Positions 16,898 through 25,426 of a stretch of 59,124 bases of DNA are shown here, in pieces (position 1 is the first letter of the stretch; every line of letters begins with the position of its first letter). The translations under genes were made by a program, and so were the position numbers. The DNA is from Myxococcales bacterium. Lineage in GTDB: Bacteria > Myxococcota_A > UBA9160 > SZUA-336. A model generated the notes under the pieces. That model was not told the DNA's origin and searched no databases. It worked only from the letters and a program-made list of their open reading frames with translations. The stretch lies in assembly GCA_013215565.1 (NCBI GenBank), contig JABSQV010000011.1, forward strand, positions 1 to 59,124, given 5' to 3'.

Positions 16898-18427
16898 GTG
16901 TCGTCGAACACTCGCCCGACGCTGCAGGTCTGGGTACCGCTGGCCATGTTTGCCGCGTACGGCGTCGTGTGTGTCGGATTCTTTGCTCGCGCCGAGTTCG
17001 TGCCCGAATGGGACAGCGCCGTCTACGTGCTCCTGGGCCGCGCGCTTGCGCTCGGCGACGGCTACACCTACCTGGGCGAGCCGTATTTTCTGCGCCCGCC
17101 CGGGCTTCCCTGGCTTCTGTCGTTGGTGATGCCGGAGGGCGAGTTCGACCCGCTGCGCGTGAATCGCCTGCTGCTCCTGTTCGTACCCACCGCCCTGGCC
17201 GCGATCTGGTTCGCGCTCTCTCCGAGACTCGGAACCTGGCTGGCGCTGGCGGTCGCGCTGCTCAGCGGTACGCATCCCATGCTGGTGGGCCTGTTCAACT
17301 GGATCTATGCCGAATTCCCGTTCCTGACCTTCCTGTTCCTGTCGATCGCCCTCTTCGAGCGAGCGAACCTGCGCAAAGCGGGCGGGGGTTGGCTCGCGAT
17401 CGCCGCAGCGGTGTGTCTCGCGGTTGCGATCTACCTGCGAAGCGCGGGCATCATTCTGCTCCCCGGGATGCTCCTGCTCGGGTGGGCCCGCAGCTGCAGG
17501 GGCCAGCGGCTGCGGGCGGCGTTCCCGGTGCTGCTGTGTCTGGCGCTGATTGCCCCCTGGCTAGTTTGGGCGCGCGATGCGGCGGCCGGCGCCGAAACGC
17601 CGGTCGAGCAGATGCTGAACTACGATTACCTCACTTCGCTGTTTCGAGCGGATCCGGGTGACCCGGGGTCTCCGCTGGTGCCGCTTTCCGCGTGGATCGC
17701 GCGCGTCATGCGCAATGGCCGGCTGCTGCTCCAGGAACTGGCGGAAACGACCTTCGGAGTTCCCTGGGTCGGGCTCTCCGCGGTGGTCGGAGCCGCGCTC
17801 GTCGTCGGGCCGCTCGTCGCGCTGCGCCGCGGCGCCTCGATCCTGGAGTGGTATGCACTTTCGTACCTTGCCGTGGCGCTGGTCTGGCTGACCTACGCCT
17901 ACCGTCTGGCGATCCCGCTCGTGCCAGTGCTCTACCTGTATCTGTTCGTGCTCGCTGCCGCCCTGGGGTCGCTGGCCGAGCGTCGGCTGCGCGTGGGTTT
18001 CGTGCGTCCGGTCAGCGTGAGCCTCTTTCTGGTGCTCTTCGCCCTGAATCTGGTCCAGCTTCCGAGCGGGCTCGAGCTGCGAAGCTGGGCATCTTACGGG
18101 TTCCTGAACAGTTGGATCGATTCCGAGGTGGTCGCGCGCTGGATCCGCGAAGAAACCGCTCCCGATGCGGTACTGGTCTCGGGACGCGCACCGATCTATG
18201 CAGCGCTCACGGGCCGGCGCGTCTATACCTACGACTTCCATTACCGCTTTCCCGACGATCCCGATCGATACCGGCGCTACGCCCCGGACTTCTTCATCAT
18301 CGATCGCCCCGGCCCTCGAAGCAGGCAGTTCGAAGCACGCGTTGCACCCGAGCTGCGTCTGCGCGCGGTGCTTCGCAGCCGGCTTCGCCGGGAGGGAATT
18401 CGCGTCTACGGTCTTCCACCCGACTAG
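16898..18427 (+). CDS. Membrane glycosyltransferase, GT39/ArnT-like
   Basis: 509 aa with about 10-12 transmembrane helices. The first periplasmic loop has the acidic motif E-W-D-S-A-V-Y and GEPYFLRPPGLPWLL, a pattern of GT-C (PMT/ArnT) glycosyltransferases that use polyprenyl-phosphate sugars. The soluble C-terminal ~120 residues (ETAPDAVLVSGRAPIYAALTGRR-VYTYDFHYRF) match the usual extracytoplasmic domain. The acceptor (lipid A, glycan or protein) cannot be told. GTG start, one base after the upstream stop; probably cotranscribed with the MFS gene that follows. Confidence 0.8.
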   Translation: MSSNTRPTLQVWVPLAMFAAYGVVCVGFFARAEFVPEWDSAVYVLLGRALALGDGYTYLGEPYFLRPPGLPWLLSLVMPEGEFDPLRVNRLLLLFVPTALAAIWFALSPRLGTWLALAVALLSGTHPMLVGLFNWIYAEFPFLTFLFLSIALFERANLRKAGGGWLAIAAAVCLAVAIYLRSAGIILLPGMLLLGWARSCRGQRLRAAFPVLLCLALIAPWLVWARDAAAGAETPVEQMLNYDYLTSLFRADPGDPGSPLVPLSAWIARVMRNGRLLLQELAETTFGVPWVGLSAVVGAALVVGPLVALRRGASILEWYALSYLAVALVWLTYAYRLAIPLVPVLYLYLFVLAAALGSLAERRLRVGFVRPVSVSLFLVLFALNLVQLPSGLELRSWASYGFLNSWIDSEVVARWIREETAPDAVLVSGRAPIYAALTGRRVYTYDFHYRFPDDPDRYRRYAPDFFIIDRPGPRSRQFEARVAPELRLRAVLRSRLRREGIRVYGLPPD

Positions 18428-18428
18428 A

Positions 18429-19769
18429 ATGGCGCCCGCAACGGGAGGGCGGCCCGGCGAGCTTTTCCGCGAGGAGGGCCGCATCATTCCGGAGTCCGTT
18501 CGAGAGCCCGTCGGCTGGCTCGGCCGGCGGTTTCCGCATGTCTTCTACGGTTGGTTCGTGACCGCCGGGACCGGCGCGGTTTCCTTCGTCAGCGTGGGCA
18601 TTGGCTTCTACGGACAGACCTTTCTCTTCGACGGGCTCCGCAGCACCCACGGCTGGCCGGTTGCGTCCCTGGCAGGTGCGTCGAGCCTGTTCTTCGTGGT
18701 CTCGGCGCTTGCGAGCCCACTCGTGGGGCGGCGTATGGAACGCGACGGTCCCCGCCGTTGCATCGTGCTCGGCGCCTGCCTGCTCGCCGGCTCGTTGGTC
18801 GCAGTCGCGTGGCTCGACCACCCCTGGCAGCTCTACCTCGTGTACCCGGGGATGGCGCTCGGCTTCAGCCTGAGCTCGGCGATTCCCTCGGGTGCACTGA
18901 TCGCGCGCTGGTTCGTTGCGCTGCGTGCGCGTGCGATGGCATTTTCGCAGACCGGCGTGTCCCTCGGTGGCATGTTGGTCGTCCCGCTCGCGACCTGGCT
19001 GATGATCGTCGCGGGCCTGCGGACTGCAATGGTTGTGCTGGCCGGCCTGGTGCTCGCGATCGCGATTCCGGTCAGCCTTTGGGTTCTCCGCTCGAGCCCC
19101 GCGGACTGCGGGCTCGAGCCCGATGGCGGTCGGCAACCAGACGCGCAGGGCAACCGGCTTTCCCTTGCCGGACAGCTGCGAGTTTGGGAGACGCGCGAAG
19201 TCTTGCGGGCGCCCAGCTTCTGGTTGCTGTGTATCGCGTTCAGCGGGATCATGTTTGCGCAGGTCGGCGTCCTGGTTCACGAACTCGCGCTGCTCGGAGA
19301 ACGCATGGATCTCGCGAGCGCCGCGGTCGCCTTTGGTCTCACACCGCTCGGATCCGCGCTGGCCCGGATCGCGGTGGGTCTCGTGGCCGACCTGGTGGAC
19401 CGCCGGCGGCTCGCGGTCGGACTGTTCGCGGTTCAGGCCCTGGCCCTCTACGCCTTCGGCTGGGCCCCCGACACGCCCTCGCTCTTCGCCGTTTCTTTCC
19501 TATTCGGCTGCACCATCGGCAACATCTTCATGCTGCAGTCCCTGCTCGTCGGGGAGTTCTTCGGGATGGTGTCGTTCGGGAGCGTCTTCGGACTGCTTCA
19601 GTTCGTGACACAGCTTGCGAGTGGGCTCGGCCCATTCGGCCTCGCACTTCTGGTGGAGCACTACGGGGGCTACCGCGGGGCGCTCGGTGTCCTGGCCGGG
19701 ATCGCGCTGGTCGCGGCCCTGGTGCTCTCCGTGGCTTCGCCTCCACGACGGCCCGAAGCCACGCCGTAG
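18429..19769 (+). CDS. MFS transporter (oxalate/formate or monocarboxylate type)
   Basis: 446 aa with 12 predicted transmembrane helices and a central cytoplasmic loop (~residues 225-255, Asp/Gly/Gln-rich). The start of the membrane part (FYGWFVTAGTGAVSFVSVGIGFYG) and the G-R-R-M-E-R-D-G-P-R-R loop between helices 2 and 3 are typical of the MCT/OFA-type major facilitators. The substrate is unknown, probably a carboxylate. The ATG at 18429 immediately follows the glycosyltransferase stop; the frame stays open upstream inside that gene but those codons belong to it. No ribosome-binding site is visible. Confidence 0.82.
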   Translation: MAPATGGRPGELFREEGRIIPESVREPVGWLGRRFPHVFYGWFVTAGTGAVSFVSVGIGFYGQTFLFDGLRSTHGWPVASLAGASSLFFVVSALASPLVGRRMERDGPRRCIVLGACLLAGSLVAVAWLDHPWQLYLVYPGMALGFSLSSAIPSGALIARWFVALRARAMAFSQTGVSLGGMLVVPLATWLMIVAGLRTAMVVLAGLVLAIAIPVSLWVLRSSPADCGLEPDGGRQPDAQGNRLSLAGQLRVWETREVLRAPSFWLLCIAFSGIMFAQVGVLVHELALLGERMDLASAAVAFGLTPLGSALARIAVGLVADLVDRRRLAVGLFAVQALALYAFGWAPDTPSLFAVSFLFGCTIGNIFMLQSLLVGEFFGMVSFGSVFGLLQFVTQLASGLGPFGLALLVEHYGGYRGALGVLAGIALVAALVLSVASPPRRPEATP

Positions 19770-19778
19770 GCGGCGGCG

Positions 19779-19784
19779 TATACT
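19779..19784 (+). promoter_or_regulatory. -10 box of the Sec-peroxiredoxin gene
   Basis: TATACT (5/6), 24 nt before the ATG, with a GGGAGG ribosome-binding site between. No clear -35. Confidence 0.45.
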
Positions 19785-19808
19785 GGCGGCCTGCGGGAGG
19801 GGGATCAC

Positions 19809-20249
19809 ATGCTCGAGGTCGGTGAAGCGGCGCCCGATTTCACGGTCCAGGATCAGAACGGGCAGGAACTCAGGCTTTCGGAACTGCGCGGCAAGAAGGT
19901 CCTGCTCTGGTTCTATCCCAAGGCCGGCACCCGCGGCTGAACGCTTGAGGGTTGCGCGTTGCGCGACCGCCAGAGCGAGACCGAGGCCGCTGGACTCGAG
20001 GTGCTCGGGGTCAGCTTCGACTCCGTTGATGAGAACCGCGCCTTTGCAGAGAAGTTCGACTTCCCGTTCCGTCTGCTGTGCGACACGGACCGCTCGATCG
20101 GCATGGCCTACGCTGCGGCGCGAAGCGCGGACGAGGGTTACGCGCGCCGGATCAGTTACGTGATCGACGAGGACGGGAAGGTGCTGCTCGTCTACAAAAA
20201 GGTCGATCCCAAGGAGCATCTCGACCGGATCCTGTCGGACCTGCGCTAG
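19809..20249 (+). CDS. Selenocysteine peroxiredoxin, Bcp/PrxQ type (in-frame UGA = Sec44)
   Basis: Read through the UGA at 19938-19940, the frame encodes a complete 146-aa atypical 2-Cys peroxiredoxin: APDFTVQDQNG, LLWFYPKAGTRG-U44-T-L-E-G-C49-A-L-R-D, VLGVSFDSVDENRAFAEKF, then a C-terminal YVIDEDGKVLLVYKKVDPKEH. In Bcp proteins the peroxidatic Cys occupies the U44 position and the resolving Cys is five residues later, as here (U44/C49). A selenol at this site would reduce hydroperoxides faster than Cys. A SECIS-like hairpin follows 9 nt after the UGA. Gene callers report only the part after the UGA (from 19959). ATG start with GGAGG spacing is good. It is convergent with the carboxyltransferase gene. 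Confidence 0.92.
19950..19968 (+). promoter_or_regulatory. Predicted bacterial SECIS hairpin of the peroxiredoxin gene
   Basis: GGTTGCGC (19950-19957) pairs over all 8 positions with GCGCGACC (19961-19968), including one U-G, around a GUU loop (19958-19960). The loop starts 17 nt after the UGA and begins with G, inside the published limits for bacterial SECIS. It has the same GUU loop as the SelW-like gene. Confidence 0.75.
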
Positions 20250-20279
20250 CGCGGGTTCGGCCCGGGCGCAGGCCGCGGG

Positions 20280-21851
20280 CTAGGGACGGAAGGTGTAGCT
20301 CCGTTCGCCCCGGTGCCCCCTCAGTCCGGGCTGGATCAGTTCGACCCAGTTGCAGAGTTCGGGCCGCGTGCTGCGCGGGTCGATCAGGTCCTGGACCGCG
20401 AAGCCCTCGGCCCGCGGGAACGGCGAGCGGCCCGCCGCGAGGCGCTCCTCGAGTTCTGCGCGTTTTTGTTCCGGATCGGGCGCGGCTTCGATCTCGCGCC
20501 GGAACGCGACCGCCACGCCGCCCTCGATCGGGAGCGCCCCGGTCTCGACCGAGGGCCACGAAAGCACCGTCCCGGCGGGTCCGAAGTGTGCGGCCGCGGC
20601 GACGCCGTAGGCCTTGCGCACCATGATCGAGATCCAGGGAACGGTCGATTGCATCACAGAGAAGATCGCGGCGGTGCCGTAGCGAATCGTCGCCCGGCGT
20701 TCGGCTTCCAACCCGATCATGAACCCGGGCTCGTCCACGAAGCTCACGATCGGAAGGTGGAAGGTGTCGCAGAAGTCGACGAAGCGCCGGACTTTCTGCG
20801 CACCGTCCGCGGTCATCGAGCCGGCGTAGAAGTTGGGATCGTTGGCCAGCACACCCACCGGCTGTCCTCGAAGCCGCGCGAGCGCCGTGATCTGGGAGCG
20901 TCCGTAGAGCGGCGTCATCTCGAAGATCGAGCCGCGGTCCAGAACCAACTCGAGCAGCCGCCGCATCTTGTAGATGCGCCGCCGGTTGCGAGGGATGATC
21001 TCGAGCAGTTCGGGCTCGCTCCGGCCCGGGTCGTCCTCGCACTCGACGGTCGGGGCGCCCTCCCAGACGTTGGTGGGCAGGTAGCCCAGAAAGCGCCGGA
21101 TGATCTCGAAACACTCGGCCTCGTCGCGTCCGACGTTGTCGACCACGCCGCTTCGCAGGTGAACGCCCGGTCCTCCGAGTTCTTCCTTGCTGAGCTTCTC
21201 TCCGAGCGCCCGTTCCACCAGCGCAGGTCCGCCGATCAGTACCTGGGAGGTCTCGGCGGTCATGATCGAGAGATGCGAGGCGACCAGCCGCGCGGCCGGC
21301 AGGCCCGCAACGGCGCCGCCCGCCATCGACACCACCGGCACGGTCGCCATCGCCCGGCCGAAGGACATGAAACGGGGCTCGGCGGTCAGCGGCTCGGCGC
21401 TCGGCGCCGGCGGCCGGCTCTTCGCCCGCGGACCGGCGGTCCCGGCGACGCTCCCGCCGCCACCTTCGAGGAAACGCACCAGCGGGAGCCGGTAGCGGCA
21501 CGCCAACTCCTCGGCGAAGACGCTCTTGCGAAGCCCCGCTGCGTTCGGCGATCCGCCGCGCTGTGTGAAGTCCTCGCCGCCAACCACGCACGGTCGCCCT
21601 CCGAGCTTGCCGAAGCCGAGCACGTAGTTGGCGGGCGCGAAGCTCCGAAGCTGCCCCGCCTCGTCGGTCTCGCCGTGGCCCGCGATCGGGCCCTGCTCCC
21701 GGAAGCTGGCGGGATCGAGCAACGCGTCGATGCGTTCCCGGATCGTGAGCCGACCGCGCTGGTGCTGGCGCTCGACCGCCTCGGAGCCGCCGAGCTCGCG
21801 CGACCGCCGCCGCCGCTCCTCGATGCCTTCGACCTCGGACTTCCAGCTCAT
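20280..21851 (-). CDS. Acyl-CoA carboxylase, carboxyltransferase subunit
   Basis: 523 aa; transfers CO2 from carboxybiotin to an acyl-CoA (propionyl-, methylcrotonyl- or related). The N-terminus has RQHQRGRLTIRERIDALLD, the acyl-CoA site GGGGGSVAG, and the C-terminal half has FVDEPGFMIG and the G-x-x-A-x-A-A pattern (AYGVAAAAHFG). No biotin carboxylase or biotin carrier gene is adjacent, so the partner is elsewhere and the substrate cannot be fixed. The ATG at 21851 lacks a Shine-Dalgarno but has TAGAAT 6 nt upstream. A Pro/Ala-rich insert (~residues 140-160) follows the glycine loop. Confidence 0.9.
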   Translation of the reverse strand: MSWKSEVEGIEERRRRSRELGGSEAVERQHQRGRLTIRERIDALLDPASFREQGPIAGHGETDEAGQLRSFAPANYVLGFGKLGGRPCVVGGEDFTQRGGSPNAAGLRKSVFAEELACRYRLPLVRFLEGGGGSVAGTAGPRAKSRPPAPSAEPLTAEPRFMSFGRAMATVPVVSMAGGAVAGLPAARLVASHLSIMTAETSQVLIGGPALVERALGEKLSKEELGGPGVHLRSGVVDNVGRDEAECFEIIRRFLGYLPTNVWEGAPTVECEDDPGRSEPELLEIIPRNRRRIYKMRRLLELVLDRGSIFEMTPLYGRSQITALARLRGQPVGVLANDPNFYAGSMTADGAQKVRRFVDFCDTFHLPIVSFVDEPGFMIGLEAERRATIRYGTAAIFSVMQSTVPWISIMVRKAYGVAAAAHFGPAGTVLSWPSVETGALPIEGGVAVAFRREIEAAPDPEQKRAELEERLAAGRSPFPRAEGFAVQDLIDPRSTRPELCNWVELIQPGLRGHRGERSYTFRP

Positions 21852-21857
21852 GCCGCC

Positions 21858-21863
21858 ATTCTA
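21858..21863 (-). promoter_or_regulatory. TANNNT -10 box 6 nt before the carboxyltransferase gene (leaderless type)
   Basis: TAGAAT on the minus strand ends 6 nt before the ATG at 21851, which has no Shine-Dalgarno; the transcript would begin at the start codon. Confidence 0.4.
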
Positions 21864-21887
21864 AGAGTTGCGAGCGGTGGCGGGGCT

Positions 21888-21902
21888 CCGGCTTCCAGCC
21901 GG
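21888..21902 (-). terminator. Hairpin directly after pmbA
   Basis: CCGGCT (21888-21893) pairs with AGCCGG (21897-21902) around a 3-nt loop, four bases past the pmbA stop on the minus strand. No T-run is seen. Confidence 0.4.
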
Positions 21903-21905
21903 GCG

Positions 21906-23249
21906 CTAGACGCCGCCGATCGTCATCCGAGAGATGCGCAGGGATGGGGATGCGACCGGGCCCTGCCAGTCGAGGTCCCCGGCAACCGCGTCCACCGCGC
22001 CCAGCATCTGCTCGAGGTGCCCGGCGACCGTGACTTCCTGAACCGGTTGTGCGAGGCGGCCGTTCTCGATCCAGGTTCCGCCGGCCCCGCGCGAGTAGTC
22101 TCCGGTGACGGGGTTGAATCCGAACCCCATCATCTCGGTCACCAGCAGACCCCGGGGGGTGTCTTCGATCAGGGACTCCAGGGACCCCGTGCCCGGTTCG
22201 AGCCACAGGTTGGAGAGCGTCACGCCGTCGCCGCCCGAAGAGCCGGTGCTTTCGGCTCCGAGCTTGCGAGCCGAGTAGGAATCGAACAGGTAGCGCGCGA
22301 GTCGTCCCTGTTCGAGAATCGGGTTGCGGCGCGTCGGCAACCCCTCGGCGTCGTAGGGCCGGCTGCCGGGCCCCGCGCGGCGGCGGCCGTCGTCGATCAC
22401 GTTGAGCGTCTCGCTTCCGATCCGATCGCCGAGCCGGTCGACCAGGAACGAACTCTTGCGGTAGATGGCGTCCCCACTCGTGCACGCGAACAGGTGTGCG
22501 AGCAGGCTCGCGGCCACGCGCGACTCGAAGATCACGGGGCCCTCGCAGGTCGCCACGGGCCGTGCGCCGAGCCGCCGCAGCGCGCGTTCGGCCCCGGTGC
22601 GCCCGACACTCTCGGGCTCCGCGAGCTCCGAGAGGGTCAGGCTTCGCGAGATCCAGTAGTCCCCCTGCTTCTCGTCCCCGGCTTGGGCGATCGGCATCGA
22701 GACCAGCGCATGGCTGGCGCGACTGTAGTGCTCGAGAAAGCCGGCCGTGTTCCCGTAGCTCAGGTGGGAGAAGCGCGATCTCGCCTCGGACCCGCCCGAG
22801 TTCGAGATCCGCGGATCGACGGACAGCGCAGCCTGCTCGATCCTGCGCGCAGCCTCGATCCGCTCCTCGAGCTTCCACGGCCGGTCGGCGGGATCGAAGA
22901 GTTCGAGGTCCGGAACCTCGCTCGCAAAGCCCCCGTCGGGGAGACCGGCCGCCGGATCCGCCGCGGTCGCGCGGGCGAGTGCCACCGTCTCTTCGGCCAT
23001 TCGGTCGATCGCGGCGTTCGAGAGATCGCTGGTGTGGGTCGCACCCTGACGCCGGCCCCCGGATGCCGCGACGAAGGCGCGCAGGCGCAGGCTTCTGCCC
23101 GTCGCCTGCTTCACGAACTCGATCTCGTCGGCCCGGACCCGGATCGCGAGCGACTCGTCCTCGACCAGGCTCGCGTCGGCCTGGTCGGCGCCCGCGCCGC
23201 GCATTCGATCCAGCGCGCGTTCGATGACGGAGCTCGAGGCGTCTCTCAT
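21906..23249 (-). CDS. pmbA: TldE/PmbA-family protease subunit
   Basis: 447 aa. PmbA (TldE) pairs with TldD to form a zinc metalloprotease that trims modified or unfolded peptides in the cytoplasm. Visible features are the acidic N-terminal segment with EIEFVKQATGRSLRLRAF, SHLSYGNTAG, and the C-terminal GGDGVTLSNLWLEPGTGS...TEMMGFGFNPVTGDYSRGAGGTW series that defines the family. It has no HExxxH, as expected of the E subunit. ATG at 23249 overlaps the tldD stop (ATGA), so the two are translationally coupled and the complex is assembled co-ordinately. Confidence 0.9.
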   Translation of the reverse strand: MRDASSSVIERALDRMRGAGADQADASLVEDESLAIRVRADEIEFVKQATGRSLRLRAFVAASGGRRQGATHTSDLSNAAIDRMAEETVALARATAADPAAGLPDGGFASEVPDLELFDPADRPWKLEERIEAARRIEQAALSVDPRISNSGGSEARSRFSHLSYGNTAGFLEHYSRASHALVSMPIAQAGDEKQGDYWISRSLTLSELAEPESVGRTGAERALRRLGARPVATCEGPVIFESRVAASLLAHLFACTSGDAIYRKSSFLVDRLGDRIGSETLNVIDDGRRRAGPGSRPYDAEGLPTRRNPILEQGRLARYLFDSYSARKLGAESTGSSGGDGVTLSNLWLEPGTGSLESLIEDTPRGLLVTEMMGFGFNPVTGDYSRGAGGTWIENGRLAQPVQEVTVAGHLEQMLGAVDAVAGDLDWQGPVASPSLRISRMTIGGV

Positions 23250-24706
23250 CCCTGGGTTCCCCCGACCGTGAGTCCGTCGATGCGCACCGTCGGAAGTCCG
23301 ACTCCGACCGGGACACCCTGGCCCTCTTTTCCGCAGGTACCGATTCCCAGGTCGAGTTCGAGGTCGTGGCCGATCATGGAAATCCGTTGCAGGATCTCGG
23401 GCCCGTTTCCAATCAGCGTCGCGCCGCGAACCGGGGCGCCGACCTGCCCGTTCTCGATCCGGTACGCCTCGCTGCACTGGAACACGAACTTCCCGCTTGC
23501 GATGTCGACCTGCCCGCCGCCGAACGACACCGCGTAGATCCCGTTCGCGACGGAGCGAAGGATGTCGGCGGGCTCTTCGCTGCCCGCGAGCAGAAAGGTG
23601 TTCGTCATGCGTGGAATCGGCATGTGGGCGTAGCTCTGTCGGCGTCCGTTCCCGGTGACCGGCAGCCCCATCAGCCGCGCGTTCAGGCGGTCCTGCATAT
23701 AGCTGCACAGCACGCCGTCCTCGATCAGCACCGTTCGCCCGGTCGGCGTTCCTTCGTCGTCAACGTTCAGCGAGCCGCGGCGTGCCTCCAGCGTGCCGTC
23801 GTCGACCACGGTGACGCCGCGTGCCGCGACTTGCTCGCCCAGCCGCCCCGAGAAGGCGGAACTCCCCTTGCGGTTGAAGTCTCCCTCGAGCCCGTGGCCG
23901 ACCGACTCGTGAAGCAGCACGCCGGCCCATCCGGGGGCGAGTACGACGTCGAAGGTTCCGGCCGGACACGGCTCTGCCTCGAGGTTTACGCTCGCGATTC
24001 GGATCGCTTCATCGACGATCGGCTGCCACGCCGCGGGATCCAGCACGCGCTCGAGTTCGTAGCGGCCGCCGATTCCCTGGACGCCGACCTCGCGGCGCCC
24101 CGAGGGCCCCTGGAGAATCGCCTGAACGTTAAGCCTCACCAGCGGCTGCACGTCTGCCACCAGCGTGTCCTGGGTCGCGGCCCCGGTCGCCGCGATCAGC
24201 AGCTGCCGCTGTTCGGAGACGACGCTGGCCACGACCTGAGCCACGCGCGGGTCCCGGCGCTTTGCGTAGGATTCGATCTGCTCGAGGAGTTGGACCTTGC
24301 GCTCGATCGGAACCTCCGTGGGTGGGGTCTTTACCGGGTAGAGGTCGTGGGCGGGCGCCGTGACCGCGCCGACCGCTACGGGCCGCGCCTGGCCTGCGCC
24401 CTCCGAGATGGCGCGCGCGGTCGAGGCTGCGAGCATCGCGCTCTCGACCGTGATCTCGTCGGAGTGGGCGTAGCCCTGTCGTTCGCCGGCCTGAACCCGG
24501 ACGCCGATCCCCTGCTCGATCTGGCGGCTGCCCCGCCGGACGATGCCGTCCTCGAGTTGAGCCGAGTCGCGCGTCGAGTACTCCAGAAACAGGTCGGCGT
24601 GGTCGACAGGGCGCTCCAGCGCGGACTCGAGCACCCGGGTGAGCGCGTGGTCGTCCACGCCGAAGCGGTCCCGAAACAGCTGTGCAGGCAGCATCGCTTC
24701 CGTCAT
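23246..24706 (-). CDS. tldD: TldD metalloprotease subunit
   Basis: 486 aa. The catalytic zinc site is H-E-S-V-G-H-G-L-E-G-D near residue 270, followed by GRTVLIEDGVL, LPVTGNGRRQSYAH and the C-terminal CGKEGQGVPVGVG with the third zinc ligand Cys. The N-terminal half holds VEYSTRDSAQLEDGIV-type substrate-tunnel sequence. Encoded directly upstream of pmbA with a 4-nt overlap. Start ATG 24706 has GGAGG 6 nt upstream on the minus strand and a TATGCT -10-like box just beyond that. Together TldD and PmbA degrade or mature peptides; the natural target here is unknown and no RiPP precursor is obvious nearby. Confidence 0.94.
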   Translation of the reverse strand: MTEAMLPAQLFRDRFGVDDHALTRVLESALERPVDHADLFLEYSTRDSAQLEDGIVRRGSRQIEQGIGVRVQAGERQGYAHSDEITVESAMLAASTARAISEGAGQARPVAVGAVTAPAHDLYPVKTPPTEVPIERKVQLLEQIESYAKRRDPRVAQVVASVVSEQRQLLIAATGAATQDTLVADVQPLVRLNVQAILQGPSGRREVGVQGIGGRYELERVLDPAAWQPIVDEAIRIASVNLEAEPCPAGTFDVVLAPGWAGVLLHESVGHGLEGDFNRKGSSAFSGRLGEQVAARGVTVVDDGTLEARRGSLNVDDEGTPTGRTVLIEDGVLCSYMQDRLNARLMGLPVTGNGRRQSYAHMPIPRMTNTFLLAGSEEPADILRSVANGIYAVSFGGGQVDIASGKFVFQCSEAYRIENGQVGAPVRGATLIGNGPEILQRISMIGHDLELDLGIGTCGKEGQGVPVGVGLPTVRIDGLTVGGTQG

Positions 24707-24893
24707 GCGCGTCCTCCCCGGGGGAGCATATCCCAGCCCGCGTGTGCGTGAAGGGTCGCGCGCGGAGGCTTCCGGACCCCGCCGGGCGCCGCGCCGGTGT
24801 CAGACGTGCACGGGGCGGCGCTCTGGGTCCCGTGGCCGACTCCAGTCCCTGCGCCGCAGGCCGATACGAAGCAGCGAAGCCCGGAGTAGACAC

Positions 24894-25361
24894 ATGCCAA
24901 CCAAGGGCTGCCCCCACTGCGGCAACAAGGTTCCGGACAACACAGCGCGCTGTGCCTGTGGGTTCAAGTTCCAATCGGAAGGCCCCGAGATCCCGGGAGC
25001 CAGGGCGGCGCGCGAGGTCACGCGCAGCTGGTCGGAGCGGCTCCGAAAGCGGGTAAAGCCGGCGGGAAAGGCGGAACGCGCCCGATCGGCTTCGTCGGGC
25101 ACCTCCCGGGCCGACAAGGTCCGTGCGACCATCGCGTCCAACGCCGCGAGCCAGGCGCCGATCGAACTCGACCTGCCCGAGTCCAAAGAGTTGCTGCTGA
25201 TGCTGTGTCCGGGGTGTGGCTCACGCATTTCGAGGCGCGCCCGGCACTGTCCGAAATGCGGAGAGGTGCCGTTCGCGGCTTGCTCGGTCTGCGGCGAGCG
25301 GATTCTCTCCGGGAGCTCGGAGTGTCCCGAATGCGGGGATCCGGAGCCCTTCGGCGCCTGA
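24894..25361 (+). CDS. Zinc-ribbon protein (three zinc knuckles)
   Basis: 155 aa. An N-terminal zinc ribbon (C-P-H-C...C-A-C-G, residues ~6-22), a basic middle (RKRVKPAGKAERARS) and two C-terminal ribbons (C-P-G-C...C-P-K-C and C-S-V-C...C-P-E-C, residues ~105-150). The ATG at 24894 has GGAG about 8 nt upstream; the frame is open further upstream but overlaps the tldD region, so that part is rejected. Probably nucleic-acid or protein binding; no catalytic domain is seen. It lies alone between two minus-strand genes and converges with the fumarase gene. Confidence 0.75.
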   Translation: MPTKGCPHCGNKVPDNTARCACGFKFQSEGPEIPGARAAREVTRSWSERLRKRVKPAGKAERARSASSGTSRADKVRATIASNAASQAPIELDLPESKELLLMLCPGCGSRISRRARHCPKCGEVPFAACSVCGERILSGSSECPECGDPEPFGA

Positions 25362-25426
25362 GCCGGACGCGCTGCCGGCCGGCCCGCCCGCACCCGCGGC
25401 TCTAATCCGCTCCGGCCCGGTCCGCG

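Noticed and set aside
19938-19940. UGA as a nonsense mutation that makes the peroxiredoxin a pseudogene
   Set aside because: The stop lies exactly at the catalytic residue, the rest of the frame is intact, a SECIS-like hairpin follows, and a second gene in the window has the same arrangement.
20152-23537. Open frames of more than 1,000 codons on both strands across the carboxyltransferase and pmbA genes
   Set aside because: They are GC-rich shadows with Arg/Pro/Ala/Gly-dominated translation and no family features; the true genes are clear.
24800-25393. Minus-strand frame opposite the zinc-ribbon gene
   Set aside because: Its Cys/His pattern mirrors the plus-strand zinc knuckles by complement; the plus-strand gene has an SD and regular C-x-x-C motifs.
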